NCBI RefSeq assembly: GCF_027887165.1
Contig: NC_077227.1
Coordinates: 84,218,930 to 84,282,929, forward strand
Origin: Monodelphis domestica
Lineage: Eukaryota; Chordata; Mammalia; Didelphimorphia; Didelphidae
Length of the DNA stretch: 64,000 nt
Direction: 5' to 3'
Part shown: piece by piece, positions 20,335 to 29,082 of the stretch
Position numbering within the stretch: position 1 is the first letter of the stretch
Layout: every line of letters starts with the position of its first letter
The notes under the pieces: model-generated
What the model was told of the DNA's origin: nothing
Database searches by the model: none
What the model saw: only the letters and a program-made list of their open reading frames with translations
Made by a program: the position numbers and the translations under genes

Positions 20335-20520
20335 TTTAAAAATACCCTACCTTCCAGTATCAACTCTAAGACAGAAGAATGGTAAGGGCGAAGCAATTGG
20401 GCTTAAGTGACTTGCCCAGTGTTGTATAGCTAGGAAGTGTCTGAGGTCAAATTTGAACCCATGCCCTACAGACTCCAGATCTGGTGCTCTATCTAGTGAA
20501 CCACCTCCTGCCACCTGCAT
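20335..20520 (-). repeat. Marsupial tRNA-derived SINE, minus copy
   Basis: Antisense order from left: CCTTCCAGTATCAACTCTAAGACAGAAGAATGGTAAGGGC, AAGTGACTTGCCCAG, TAGCTAGGAAGTGTCTGAGGTCAAATTTGAACCC, TGGTGCTCTATCTAGTGAACCACC. Confidence 0.88.
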
Positions 20521-20609
20521 ACATTTTTTTGAGAGCCAGTAGCTAAACATTTATCATCACTTCTCTGCCTAACACTAAAGTCCCATCTAGACTTTTCAGA
20601 GGATCCAAT

Positions 20610-20755
20610 CTTAGATTTAGAAGCTATCTAATACAGTCTTTTTATTTTAGAGTGGAGGAAACTCAGGGCTATTTCTCTCATGTAGAAAATTTCAGAGGCA
20701 GGAGTTGAACCCAGATCCTCTGTGTCTAAACCCAGTGCTATCTCTCTGACATTAA
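20610..20755 (-). repeat. MIR-like SINE, minus orientation
   Basis: TCTTTTTATTTTAGAGTGGAGGAAACTCAGGG and GGCAGGAGTTGAACCCAGATCCTCTGTGTCTAAACCCAGTGCTATCTCTCTGAC. Confidence 0.65.
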
Positions 20756-20835
20756 GTGCAGGTTGAAATATATTGATTTTTCTTTTTTTTACTTTCTTTT
20801 CTCTCCCTTCCCTCTTTTTGCTTTATCTCATCCTC

Positions 20836-20841
<6 letters not shown>

Positions 20842-20884
<43 letters not shown>
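20842..20884 (+). repeat. (CA)n microsatellite
   Basis: About 21 pure CA units following a pyrimidine-rich stretch. Confidence 0.97.
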
Positions 20885-20887
<3 letters not shown>

Positions 20888-20919
20888 CCAGCTCCTAGGT
20901 TCCTTCATATATCTGCATT

Positions 20920-21100
20920 AGACTATGAGAGCTGGCAGAGATCTTAGCAATAATCTAGTCCAATACCCTGATTTCATATGAGAAGAAACTAAGGTCCAGA
21001 GAGATTATCTATCAAGGGCGACACAGACAGACAGTGACAAAACTGGAAATAGAACTTAATTTCCTCACTTCTAAGACTGTGCTAACCTCCTGATGCTTGA
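20920..21100 (-). repeat. MIR-like SINE, minus orientation
   Basis: AGACTATGAGAGCTGGCAGAGATCTTAGCAATAATCTAGTCCAATACCC, GAGAAGAAACTAAGGTCCAGAGAGATTATC, and a CTTCTAAGACTGTGCTAACC end. A further weak MIR trace is at 21160-21290, and an antisense-free GAAAATCTAGCTCTGCTACTCAC trace at 21455-21510. Confidence 0.65.
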
Positions 21101-21678
21101 GATAGCCCACCACCCTCTTCTTCCTACAGTTAATAGTCATAGAATAGTCTGTAAAAAATAGATAAGGAAATCAGCCTTGGAGAGATGGAGTGACAATCAA
21201 AGCTACATTGCCAGGGAGTCCCTGAGTAGAGATTCAAAGTGAGGTCCCACTGATATTTTCTCCCTCTATGCAATAGTCTATACTTATTCACTTTCCCCAT
21301 TCTTTCCTCTATGCCTTTCTCTCTCAATTAAATTGATCTTATATACTTTTTCTTTACGACAAACCCCTATATCATCCAGTGAATTTCATAACAACACCCC
21401 ATTGTCAAGAAGCAGCAGACATGGTGGCAAAGAATATCATATATGTAGTCAGAAGCCCCAGATGAAAATCTAGCTCTGCTACTCACTACCCACATGCTAC
21501 CTTGGACAGGTCTCTACACTGTTTTGTAGCTCAATGAAGGGTCAGACTAGATTCTCACATGGCCATGGGTATGGGAATACAGAATTAAGGGTTAAAAAGG
21601 AGGTGTCACCTTGGGCACAACACACAAATGTAGTTCTAGGGACATTTTTTATAAATATAGTCCTGGAGCTTTCTGTAG

Positions 21679-22600
21679 AGGGGTGGAGTCAAGATGGTTG
21701 CTTAGAAGCAGCAAAAGTCCAGACCCCAGTGGAAACTCTTCCACATCAAAAACAAAGTACTCTGAGGGGACAGAAAACCAAATCTAACAACAGGACAGAA
21801 CCAGGGGACCTTCCTGCTTGATTCAACTTAAAAGATACCCAGAGAAGGCTGAATTCTCAGGTTTAAGGAAAAGGAAGAAGGAAGGTCCTTGGATCCTTCC
21901 CCCTACCTACTGTGCTGAGTCTCTGGTGGTCACTGGAATCTGGGGTGAGGGCTCCAGCCTGAAGCAAATGCCTTGCGGCCACAGCTGTGCCAGACTCAGC
22001 ACTCTGACCACAGCTGGCAGGGAGGCAGCTGGAGAGGCACTGTGGGGAAGGCAGCCTAGTCAGGATCACTTCTATCCATCTTTGGCCTGGCTTTTCAAGG
22101 TTTTGGCCTCAGGGCACATCCAGCTCTGCAGATCAGCTCCACATCCTTCCCTGCCCCCTTCCCCCTGCTTAATCTAGTATATCAATAGGGCAGATAAGAA
22201 GCCTTTAGAGGGCTGGGAAGCTCCATTTCCAACACTCTTCCCCCATAGACTGTGCTGAGAGCTTCCATAAGAATCCTGATGACTGGGATCCCAAGGTGAA
22301 GGCTGTAACCTCTACAAAATACCTTGATAACAGGGCAGGAAGCACAGCTCCCTTTAGCCTCTACACCTTCACCTTCTGCTGCCATCTGGAGAAGATCTGA
22401 CCTCAGGGTTCATTAATACTCCATCAGCCTAATCTAGTCAATCAGCAGAGCAAAGAAGCCCCTTCAGGACAAAATAGCCCAAACCCTCAGATCCAGCAAA
22501 TAATCAGAGGAGCAAGATTACAGGCAATGACAGGGGGCAAAAAAAGGAAAAAGAATATGAGTAAACAAGAGAAAAAGAAAAAAAGAAATTATAATCAACA
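21679..22600 (+). mobile_element. L1 5' UTR (promoter region)
   Basis: GGAGTCAAGATGG at the start matches the 5' ends at 35511 (minus) and 59577. Downstream shared blocks include AGGAAAAGGAAGAAGGAAGGTCC and GGTTTTGGCCTCAGGGCACATCCAGCTCTGCA. Internal near-duplication is visible (two copies of a CTCTTCCCCCATAGACTGTGCTGAGAG-like block). The region would hold the L1 internal promoter. Confidence 0.85.
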
Positions 22601-23217
22601 GCTTCTATCCAGGTAATTAAAAAAGAACAAATGGAACAGAGGAAGACCAAGGAATACCAAGCAAAAACACAGAAACTCCAGAGAATTGGAATCAGGCTTT
22701 GGAAGAACTCAAAACACAATTCAAAAAACAATTAAGAGAGGCTGAAGAAAATTGGGAAAAGAACTTAAAAAGCAAAATAAATCATCTGGAAACTGATGCA
22801 CATGAACTAAAGCAAGAAAATAATGTCTTGAAAGCCAAAATTGACCAGCTTGAAAATGAGGCAAAGAAAGTGAGAAGGAAAAGAATGACCAAAAAGTGAG
22901 GTATGAAATTCAGTCTTCCAAAATTAGAATCCAACAACTAGAAGCAAATGACTTCACAAGGCAGCAAGAGTCTATAAACAAAATTTTAAAAAATGAAAAA
23001 AATGAGGAAAATATGAAATACCTCATTGATAAAACTACAGTCCCAGAAAATAGATCCAGAAGAGACAATTTAAGAATTATTGAATTATTGGACTACTGGA
23101 AAATCATGACAAAAGAAAAAGCCTGAACATCATTCTACAGGAAATTATCCAAGAAAACTTCCCCGACATTCTTGAACAAGAGACAAAAGTGGAGATTGAA
23201 AATCATGTTCTGCATTT
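22600..23217 (+). pseudogene. L1 ORF1 fragment, broken
   Basis: Coiled-coil and RNA-binding region of L1 ORF1p: EELKTQFKKQLREAEENWEKNL, KAKIDQLENEA, then after a frame change QESINKILKNEKNEENMKY and ENRSRRDNLRII. Matches the minus-strand ORF1 at 33.6-34.6 kb. Frames stop at about 22899 and 23126. L1 similarity ends near 23215 (KVEIEN), and the reading passes into a Ser/Thr-rich low-complexity tail. ORF1p normally trimerises and binds L1 RNA; this copy cannot. Confidence 0.85.
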
Positions 23218-23218
23218 A

Positions 23219-23357
23219 TCCTCAACATCATCCACAACACCATCAGCATCAACATCATCAACATCAACACCAGCAGCATCATCAACACCATCTACATCAT
23301 CAACACCAGCATCAACAACAACATTATTAACAACATCATCAACATCAACACCAAACT
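23219..23357 (+). repeat. CATCAACA-type triplet-rich repeat
   Basis: Imperfect CAT/CAA/CAC/AGC triplets; a Ser/Thr/Pro-rich frame results. It sits exactly at the end of L1 ORF1 homology. Confidence 0.9.
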
Positions 23358-23913
23358 ATCCATCTTTTCCTGGCCCAGGAAAGATTTTTGCTGAGTGACC
23401 TAACCTATGCATACTATGCAGAGTACTGAATGAGAGCCAAAAGACCTAAACCCTAGGCTTGAGTGCCATTGTGTCCTTTGGGGGTAAAAGAAAATTGTCT
23501 TTTTCCTGGACTCAGTTTTCTAATTTTAATTAATTAATTTAATTAATTTTTCTAATACTAATGTATGAGTGAAGCTTACCTGGACTTTGTATTAAGTCAA
23601 TCAATTAAATCAAAGAATAAACCATATGTAAACAAAAAAAGCTTTCTTTAGTATGGCAGCAAAGTTCAGAAAATTAAAACTCCTAGTATAGCTTGAAGCC
23701 CCTTAAGTCCCTGCATGACAAGGCACTTAGTTCCTTCTCAGGTTGGAAATATTGACTGGGTCAACAACTTTTCATTTCTACATCTAGGAGCTCCTTGCCA
23801 ATGGAGTTTATGCTTAACGTGTTCAAATAACACACTGATCAATGCAAAGAGCTTAATTAAAAATGGAGTAAATATTAAGTAATAAGGGAAAAGATCTCAT
23901 ATGCAAACAAAAA
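23358..23913 (+). other. Non-L1 3' part of the chimeric insertion
   Basis: No recognised repeat or coding similarity. Contains AATTAATTAATTTAATTAATTT at 23525-23550 and ends in GCAAACAAAAA. It would be the transduced or spliced-on segment if the flanking direct repeat is a real TSD. Confidence 0.45.
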
Positions 23914-23928
23914 ATAAATATAGTCCTG

Positions 23929-24594
23929 ATTATTGTGAATAATGAAGTAGCCACATATATTAAAGTTCACATAATCAAAATTATAATTATATTAAATATG
24001 GTAATTGACTCAAACCCATTGGAAATATGTGGAACAAATTCAAATAATACAATCACTTCCAGGGATTCATCATTGGCACTAATCAGAATCTGGCTGTATA
24101 TGTTTTTTATCTCAGTAAATTCTGCTCTATGGCCTATAGGGATTTATTTTTGTGATGCTAAGTTGATGTGTAAACAATAAAAGTTTCTCATTCATGCCTC
24201 CTTTTATTCTCCAGAGTTCTCTTCCTCATCAGTTGCCTTCCCATTCTCTAGAAATTTCTATTATGAGGGCATACTTTTCTGATTGATAATTACCTGGCTT
24301 TTAAAAAATTACCTGATAATTACCTGTACCACTGTTTTGGCAAAGTCCCCAACTAAACTTTAATGACTCACTCTCTGGACTTCTCTTTCTCCTCTACAAT
24401 CAGTTTTTCCCCTTGTTAACGCCCTGTCACATGTTGTTTTCATCCCTTTAGAATGTAGGGTCCTCTGTGGTTAAGAATATCCTGCTTTCTCATATTTTTA
24501 TCCCTGTTACTTTGTTTTTTTATTTTTATCCCAAGAACTTTATATAGTGTCTCACACATAGTAAATATTCTCTTGGTCTGTCTTTTTATCTATC

Positions 24595-24597
<3 letters not shown>
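23929..24597. other. Unassigned, with a possible L2 tail
   Basis: No exon seen. TAGAATGTAGGGTCCTCTG at about 24452 and ACTTTATATAGTGTCTCACACATAGTAAATATTC at 24538-24571 resemble a decayed L2 3' end. Confidence 0.4.

Positions 24598-24663
<66 letters not shown>
24598..24663 (+). repeat. (CT)n microsatellite
   Basis: Pure CT, followed by CTGTCTGT-type repeats to about 24765. Confidence 0.96.
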
Positions 24664-24665
<2 letters not shown>

Positions 24666-24923
24666 GTCATGTCTGTCTGTCTCTATCTCTGTTTTTCTCT
24701 CTAGCATTTAGCATAGTGTCTGGAACCCAGTAAGCAATTAGTAAATAGTCTGTCTGTCTGTCTGTTAGAATCCCAGGGGACAGGAACATATAGAGTTTCA
24801 AATCTTACCTAAGACATTTTTCTTGTCTCTGTTTTAATAGATACTAATGGTTTCTTGCATTATTTTGGCAGGGCTCCTTGGAGACAATGCACCTTAACTT
24901 AACTTAACCTTAACTCAGGGCAG

Positions 24924-25042
24924 TGTAACATTTAAAATAGTTGTCTGCCATAAACTGTTATATTTAAAAGAGTGGATGCCATAAACTGTAATAATTAAAA
25001 TGGTTGAAGTTGTAAACTGTAGTGATTAAAATAGTGGAAGAT
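24924..25042 (+). repeat. ~31-bp tandem repeat, about 4 units
   Basis: Units of the form GTAATATTTAAAATGGTTGATGCCATAAACT are repeated with substitutions. The array ends about 40 bp from the LTR boundary at 25080 and may be part of that element or its flank. Confidence 0.75.
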
Positions 25043-25079
25043 AGATATTGTGATAGATATAAGAGTGGGTGAGTAAATT

Positions 25080-26095
25080 TGTGACCGCAGAAAATATATT
25101 TCACTACAGTGTCATGGTTTTAAATCAAATATAAGGTGGTCACCAGGGAAATATTCCCAATTATGAATATACCCAAGTCAACTGGGTTTTATAGAGAATT
25201 TAATTAATAATACAATGAGGAATTAAAGAAAAGAGAGAAAGAGAGAAAAAGGAAATAAGTATGAAGTGCCTTAAGCCAACATGGCCTAGACCTGAGTCTT
25301 AAGAGAGAGAGATCAGTTAGTCAGTCTTTTATCACTCACCACAAGGTCTGTCTAAGCAAGAATTCTAGTGACAGAGTCTCCTCAGAGAGAGTTCCAGCCA
25401 GAGTCCTCCTCAAAGAGCCTTCCAGCCAGAGATTGTTTCAAAGGGCCTCTCTTAAGAGCCTCCAGAGGGACAGACAGAGTCCCCTCAGAGGAGCTCCAGC
25501 GAGACCTCCTTAGAGATTGTCCTCCAAGAGATTTTCTTCTCAAGAGCCTCTCCTCAAGAGCTTGTCCAAAAGGATCTTTCTCAAGCGATCCTCATAAGAG
25601 ATTCTGCTTTTTCTTATATAGGGGGTTTTCTCTTGTGTCACCTCCCCTAAGTTCTTCCATCTACCAATCACAGTAGACGTTTTCCAAGGGATAGCCCATT
25701 CTGAATTCATTCCTGGGTCGACTAATCCCTTTAGTAAGTTTGAATCAGAAAAAAATACTGCTGAATAAGTTTTCACCTCTTTGTTCCTGGCAAGTTACAA
25801 GTTGCCTGACCTTTAATAGGTACTTAGCACCCTATTGTATAAATTCTAAAAATAGGCATGGCTTAAAGAACTTTTGGCCTCATTATAAGTATGGGTTAAA
25901 GTACTTTCATTGTTTAGCAAGGACTTCTCTCCCCCAAAGCAGTCCCAAGTATGGGTGGAGCAGAGGTCCTCCCATTTCTGATCCAAGTAGAGTTCTCACA
26001 TCCAAATGTGGAATGTTCCCAGTAGGGAATTATTTCAATTGAGAATTCCCCGATGGGGAAATTTTAAACATTCACAAGTCTGAGAAATTTCAACA
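25080..26095 (-). mobile_element. Probable retroviral LTR, minus strand
   Basis: Read on the minus strand it starts TGTTGAAATTTCTCAGAC and can end at CGGTCACA (25080). It has an ATTGG (inverted CCAAT) at about 25665, a TATA box TATATAAG at 25620-25613, a region of repeated CTCTTGAGAGG/AGAGTCC-type motifs downstream, and an ATTAAA signal at 25204-25199. About 1 kb fits an LTR. There is no internal coding sequence alongside and no confirmed TSD, so solo status is inferred. Confidence 0.6.
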
Positions 26096-26097
26096 TT

Positions 26098-26352
26098 TAC
26101 AGCAGCTAGGTGGCTCAGTGGATAGAGAGAGAGCCAGATCTGGAAACAGGAGTTTCTGAGGTCAAATATGGTCTCAGACATACTTCCTGGCTGTATGACC
26201 CTGAGCAAGTCACTGAACCTCAGTTCCCTAGCCCTTGTTGCTCTTCTATCTTGGAACCAATACACAGTATGGACTCTAAGACAGAGGTAAGGATTTAGCT
26301 AAGAAAGAAGGAAAGAAAGAAAGTAGAAAAGAAAGAAAGAAAAAGAAAGGAA
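26098..26352 (+). repeat. Marsupial tRNA-derived SINE with AAAG-rich tail
   Basis: AGCAGCTAGGTGGCTCAGTGGATAGAGAG (A-box-like), CTGTATGACCCTGAGCAAGTCACTGAACC, CTAGCCCTTGTTGCTC, AACCAATACACAGTATGGACTCTAAGACAG, followed from 26303 by a purine (AAAG) tail. It starts 2 bp from the LTR boundary. Confidence 0.88.
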
Positions 26353-26394
26353 GAAGATGTGATTCTCCTGTAGATTTCTAAATCCCCTAGGATT

Positions 26395-26560
26395 TAGAGC
26401 TGATAGAGATCTTAGAGATCAGCCATTTTAAACTTTTCTTCCTTTTTTTTAACAGATAAGGAAACAGAATATCAGAGTCATGAAACGCCTCACCCAAGGT
26501 CATGACCAGTATTAGAACAGGGATTTGAGCTCAAGTCTTTTGATTACAAATCTTGGGTTC
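26395..26560 (-). repeat. MIR-like SINE, minus orientation
   Basis: GGATTTAGAGCTGATAGAGATCTTAGAGATCAG, AACAGATAAGGAAACAGAATATCAGAG, ACCCAAGGTCATGACCAG, GGGATTTGAGCTCAAGTC. Confidence 0.65.
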
Positions 26561-26624
26561 TTTCCTTTGTACCTTATTCCCATGTCGTATTAGCCATGGA
26601 CTCCAATGGCAGAACTGAGAAGAG

Positions 26625-26790
26625 AATGGGATTGAGGATCAGTCAACCTGGGTTTTGGTCACAGTTCTGCTACTAACTTCTCAAGATGACTTCAGCTCAA
26701 TCCCTCTATGTTTGTTGGACTTCTTTTTATCTGTAAAGTGAGAGAACTGTGCCAGATGGTCTTTAGGTCTCTCCTGGCACCGAGATTCAG
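26625..26790 (+). repeat. MIR-like SINE
   Basis: GAATGGGATTGAGGATCAGTCAACCTGGGTTTTGGTCACAGTTCTGCTACTAAC, then ATCTGTAAAGTGAGAGAACTGTGCCAGATGGTCTTTAGGTCTCTCC. Confidence 0.65.
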
Positions 26791-26889
26791 TGATCTCTTG
26801 GCAATGACTAATGAGCTTGTTCTCTTTGTGACATTCCATGAGTCTGTCAACTCCAGCCAGTGAAGCAGTAATATGGGATGGGGGGAGCA

Positions 26890-27220
26890 TAGGTCAGGAA
26901 CACCATCCTTTTGGTTTCTCTCAAATCACGCAGTGGCAGTGGCTGGGCTAGCCCTACTGTCACAATGCTGACTGCCATAAGTCAGTTGCAGTGTGAGATG
27001 GCCAGACTTCACAAAGATCAAGGGGGGAAAATAGAGTATTTTCTTTGCTTGAAGGCAATTCTAACACATGCATTTGCGCAAGCTCCCTTACTGGTGCCAA
27101 ATAATGCGGGCAAGGATCAGCTTAATTTAGATCATTCAAAGGGAGAATTAAAAGCGCCGTATCAATTGATTTTGGCTTCCATTGGTGTCTGTCATAGTTT
27201 GGCCAGACTTTGACTGGAAT
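26890..27220. other. Unique block, candidate conserved non-coding element
   Basis: This 330-bp block is free of recognisable repeats although flanked by MIRs on both sides. It contains AT-rich motifs of homeodomain type (CTTAATTTAGATCATT, TATCAATTGAT) and non-decayed CpGs (TTTGCGCAAGC, TAATGCGGGC, AAGCGCCGTATC), unusual next to old repeats. An open frame of 100 codons spans it but shows no domain. Regulatory function is a guess from composition only. Confidence 0.4.
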
Positions 27221-27362
27221 GATTCACTCTGCCATTTGCTAGCTCTGTGACCATGGGCAAGATATTTGAGCCTTAGTATCCTCACCTACAAAATGGAGGT
27301 AATACCTTACAGAACTGTTGTGAGGATCACTTAAGAGAATACATGTAAAAGTTCTTTGAAAA
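27221..27362 (+). repeat. MIR SINE
   Basis: TGCCATTTGCTAGCTCTGTGACCATGGGCAAGATATTTGAGCC, AAAATGGAGGTAATACC, TTGTGAGGATCACTTAAGAGAATACATGTAAAAG: clear MIR core and tail. Confidence 0.85.
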
Positions 27363-27399
27363 TTGGCCAGTGTCAGACAAAGGAAAATATTATTATATT

Positions 27400-27770
27400 C
27401 ACATGGAAAAATTGCACTAGAATACATTGCCTTTTCCCAAAACCTACCCTTCTTCCTAAGTTCCTTATTTCTATTAAGGGCATTGCCATTCTTCCACTTA
27501 CTCAAGCTCACAACTTCAGGGCCATCTTTGATGCTTCAATCTCCCTCACCTCCATATCCAATCAATTGTTAAGTTTGATTAGTCCCACCATCACAAACTT
27601 CTTTTCATTCATTCCCTTCTCTCCATTCACAGAACCAGCAGTCTAGCTTATTCTCTTAGCACCTCTATCCTAGATTGATTCAGAGCCTCCTAATTTTTCT
27701 TTCTGCCTTAAGTCTTTCCAATCCATTCTTTGCATGGAGGCCAAAGTAATAACTGTATAACTTAGACCTG
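27400..27770 (+). repeat. L2/CR1-clade LINE, ORF2 3' coding part
   Basis: CTTCCTAAGTTCCTTATTTCT, GGGCATTGCCATTCTTCCACTTACTCAAGCTCACAAC, TTGATGCTTCAATCTCCCTCACC, TCCAATCAATTGTTAAG and CCAATCCATTCTTTGCATGGAGGCCAAAGTAAT follow the L2 ORF2 C-terminal order. Decayed, no open frame. Confidence 0.65.
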
Positions 27771-27778
27771 ACCAGTGT

Positions 27779-27945
27779 CATAGCAACATAGAAGCTTAGA
27801 GCTAGATGAGACTTTAGAGGTCAGTCGGTTTAGTTCTCTCATTTTATAGATGAGGAAACTGGGCCCCAGAGAGATGAAGTGAATTACCCAAGGTCACTCA
27901 GTAAATGTCTGAGGCAAGACTTGAAACTGCAAGTGACACTTTATT
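27779..27945 (-). repeat. MIR-like SINE, minus orientation
   Basis: GAAGCTTAGAGCTAGATGAGACTTTAGAGGTCAG, CTCATTTTATAGATGAGGAAACTGGGCCCCAGAGAGATG, ACCCAAGGTCACTCAGTAAATG. Confidence 0.75.
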
Positions 27946-28700
27946 CCTGTTCTGCTTCCCTTATATTATTCTATGAATTGAATTAAACTGAGTAAATATA
28001 CAATCAGGCCATTCAGGTAGATAAGACCATTTATTTCTCCCAGTCTCTATCCAACAAATTAATCACCTCCTTCAAGGAGGATGAAGTACTTAAGAGGAAA
28101 CAAAGACAAAAATGTCCCACATCATCAAGGAATCAAAGATTTGTTAGGAACCTCAAATGCCGTCTCATGCACCTTGGACCTTCTACAATATTTCCCAGTG
28201 GACTCTCCATCTTCTTTTTGAAGCTCTGGAGTGGCAGGAGAATGCATGACTTTCCTAGATATTCCATTGCATTCTTGGAGAGCTTGAAAAAAATTTTTGA
28301 GACCATGTACCCCTATCTCTCCAGGGATAGATGGCCACTTATAGGGCAAATCCCACTACTGACTGACATGGAAGCTTTGACCTGTTCCATTTCTGACTTG
28401 AGCTGTTTTATCCCTCTGTGGGCAACCTGGCGATCCTTTGGAGACTCCTGCTTGACTTAACTTAACTGCAACTCAGAACTTTTGAGCTCCAGAAGTCCAC
28501 CAGTTGGCCTCCCCAGTAGTAAGACATGACCCATCAGGGCTTAGGAAGTTTTTTTTTTTTTAATATGGAGTCAAAGTCAAGCTCAGCAGCTTCTTCTATT
28601 CATGATTTCTAGTTCTGACTCTTGGAGTCAAGTCAGAATAAGAATAATCTTTCTTCTCCATGACAACCCTTCAATAATTTTACAATCACTATCAGGTTTC
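27946..28700. other. Unassigned intergenic sequence
   Basis: No repeat or exon recognised. Frames near 28125-28460 overlap on both strands and lack domains. It ends at the insertion site of the full-length L1. Confidence 0.45.
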
Positions 28701-29082
28701 CCCTAAGTCTTTTCTTTTTTCTTTTTCTTTTTTTTAAATTTTTATTTGGTCATTTCCAAACATTATTCATTGGAAACAAAGATCATTTTCTTTTCTTCCC
28801 TTCCCTCCCTCCCACCACCTCTCCCATAGCCCACGTGCAATTCCACTGGGTATCACATGTGTTCTTGATTCAAACCCATTTCCATGTTGTTGGTATTTGC
28901 ATTAGAGTGTTCATTTAGAGTCTCTCCTCAGTCAGATCCCCTCCACCCCTCTAGTCAAGCAGTTGCTTTTCATCAGTATTTTTACTCCCACAGTTTATCT
29001 TCTGCTTGTGGATAGTGTTTTTTAGATCCCTGCAGATTGTTCAAGGACACTGCATTGCCACTAATGGAGAAGTCCATTACCT

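Larger units (their letters stand above)
21651..23928 (+). mobile_element. Chimeric insertion: L1 5' end joined to non-L1 3' part
   Basis: ATAAATATAGTCCTG occurs at 21651-21665 and 23914-23928, flanking a 2.25-kb segment. The segment begins, about 12-15 bp in, at the natural 5' end of the young L1 (GGGTGGAGTCAAGATGG). It runs through the 5' UTR into ORF1, leaves L1 homology at about 23215, crosses a triplet-like repeat, and ends in A-rich GCAAACAAAAA just before the second repeat copy. No L1 ORF2 or L1 3' UTR is present. The layout suggests retrotransposition of a transcript that began in L1 and read or spliced into other sequence. A chance direct repeat remains possible. Confidence 0.6.

Noticed and set aside
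24893..24918. TTAACTTAACTTAACC, telomere-like repeat
   Set aside because: Not TTAGGG/CCCTAA and only a few units. A similar scrap occurs at 28455.
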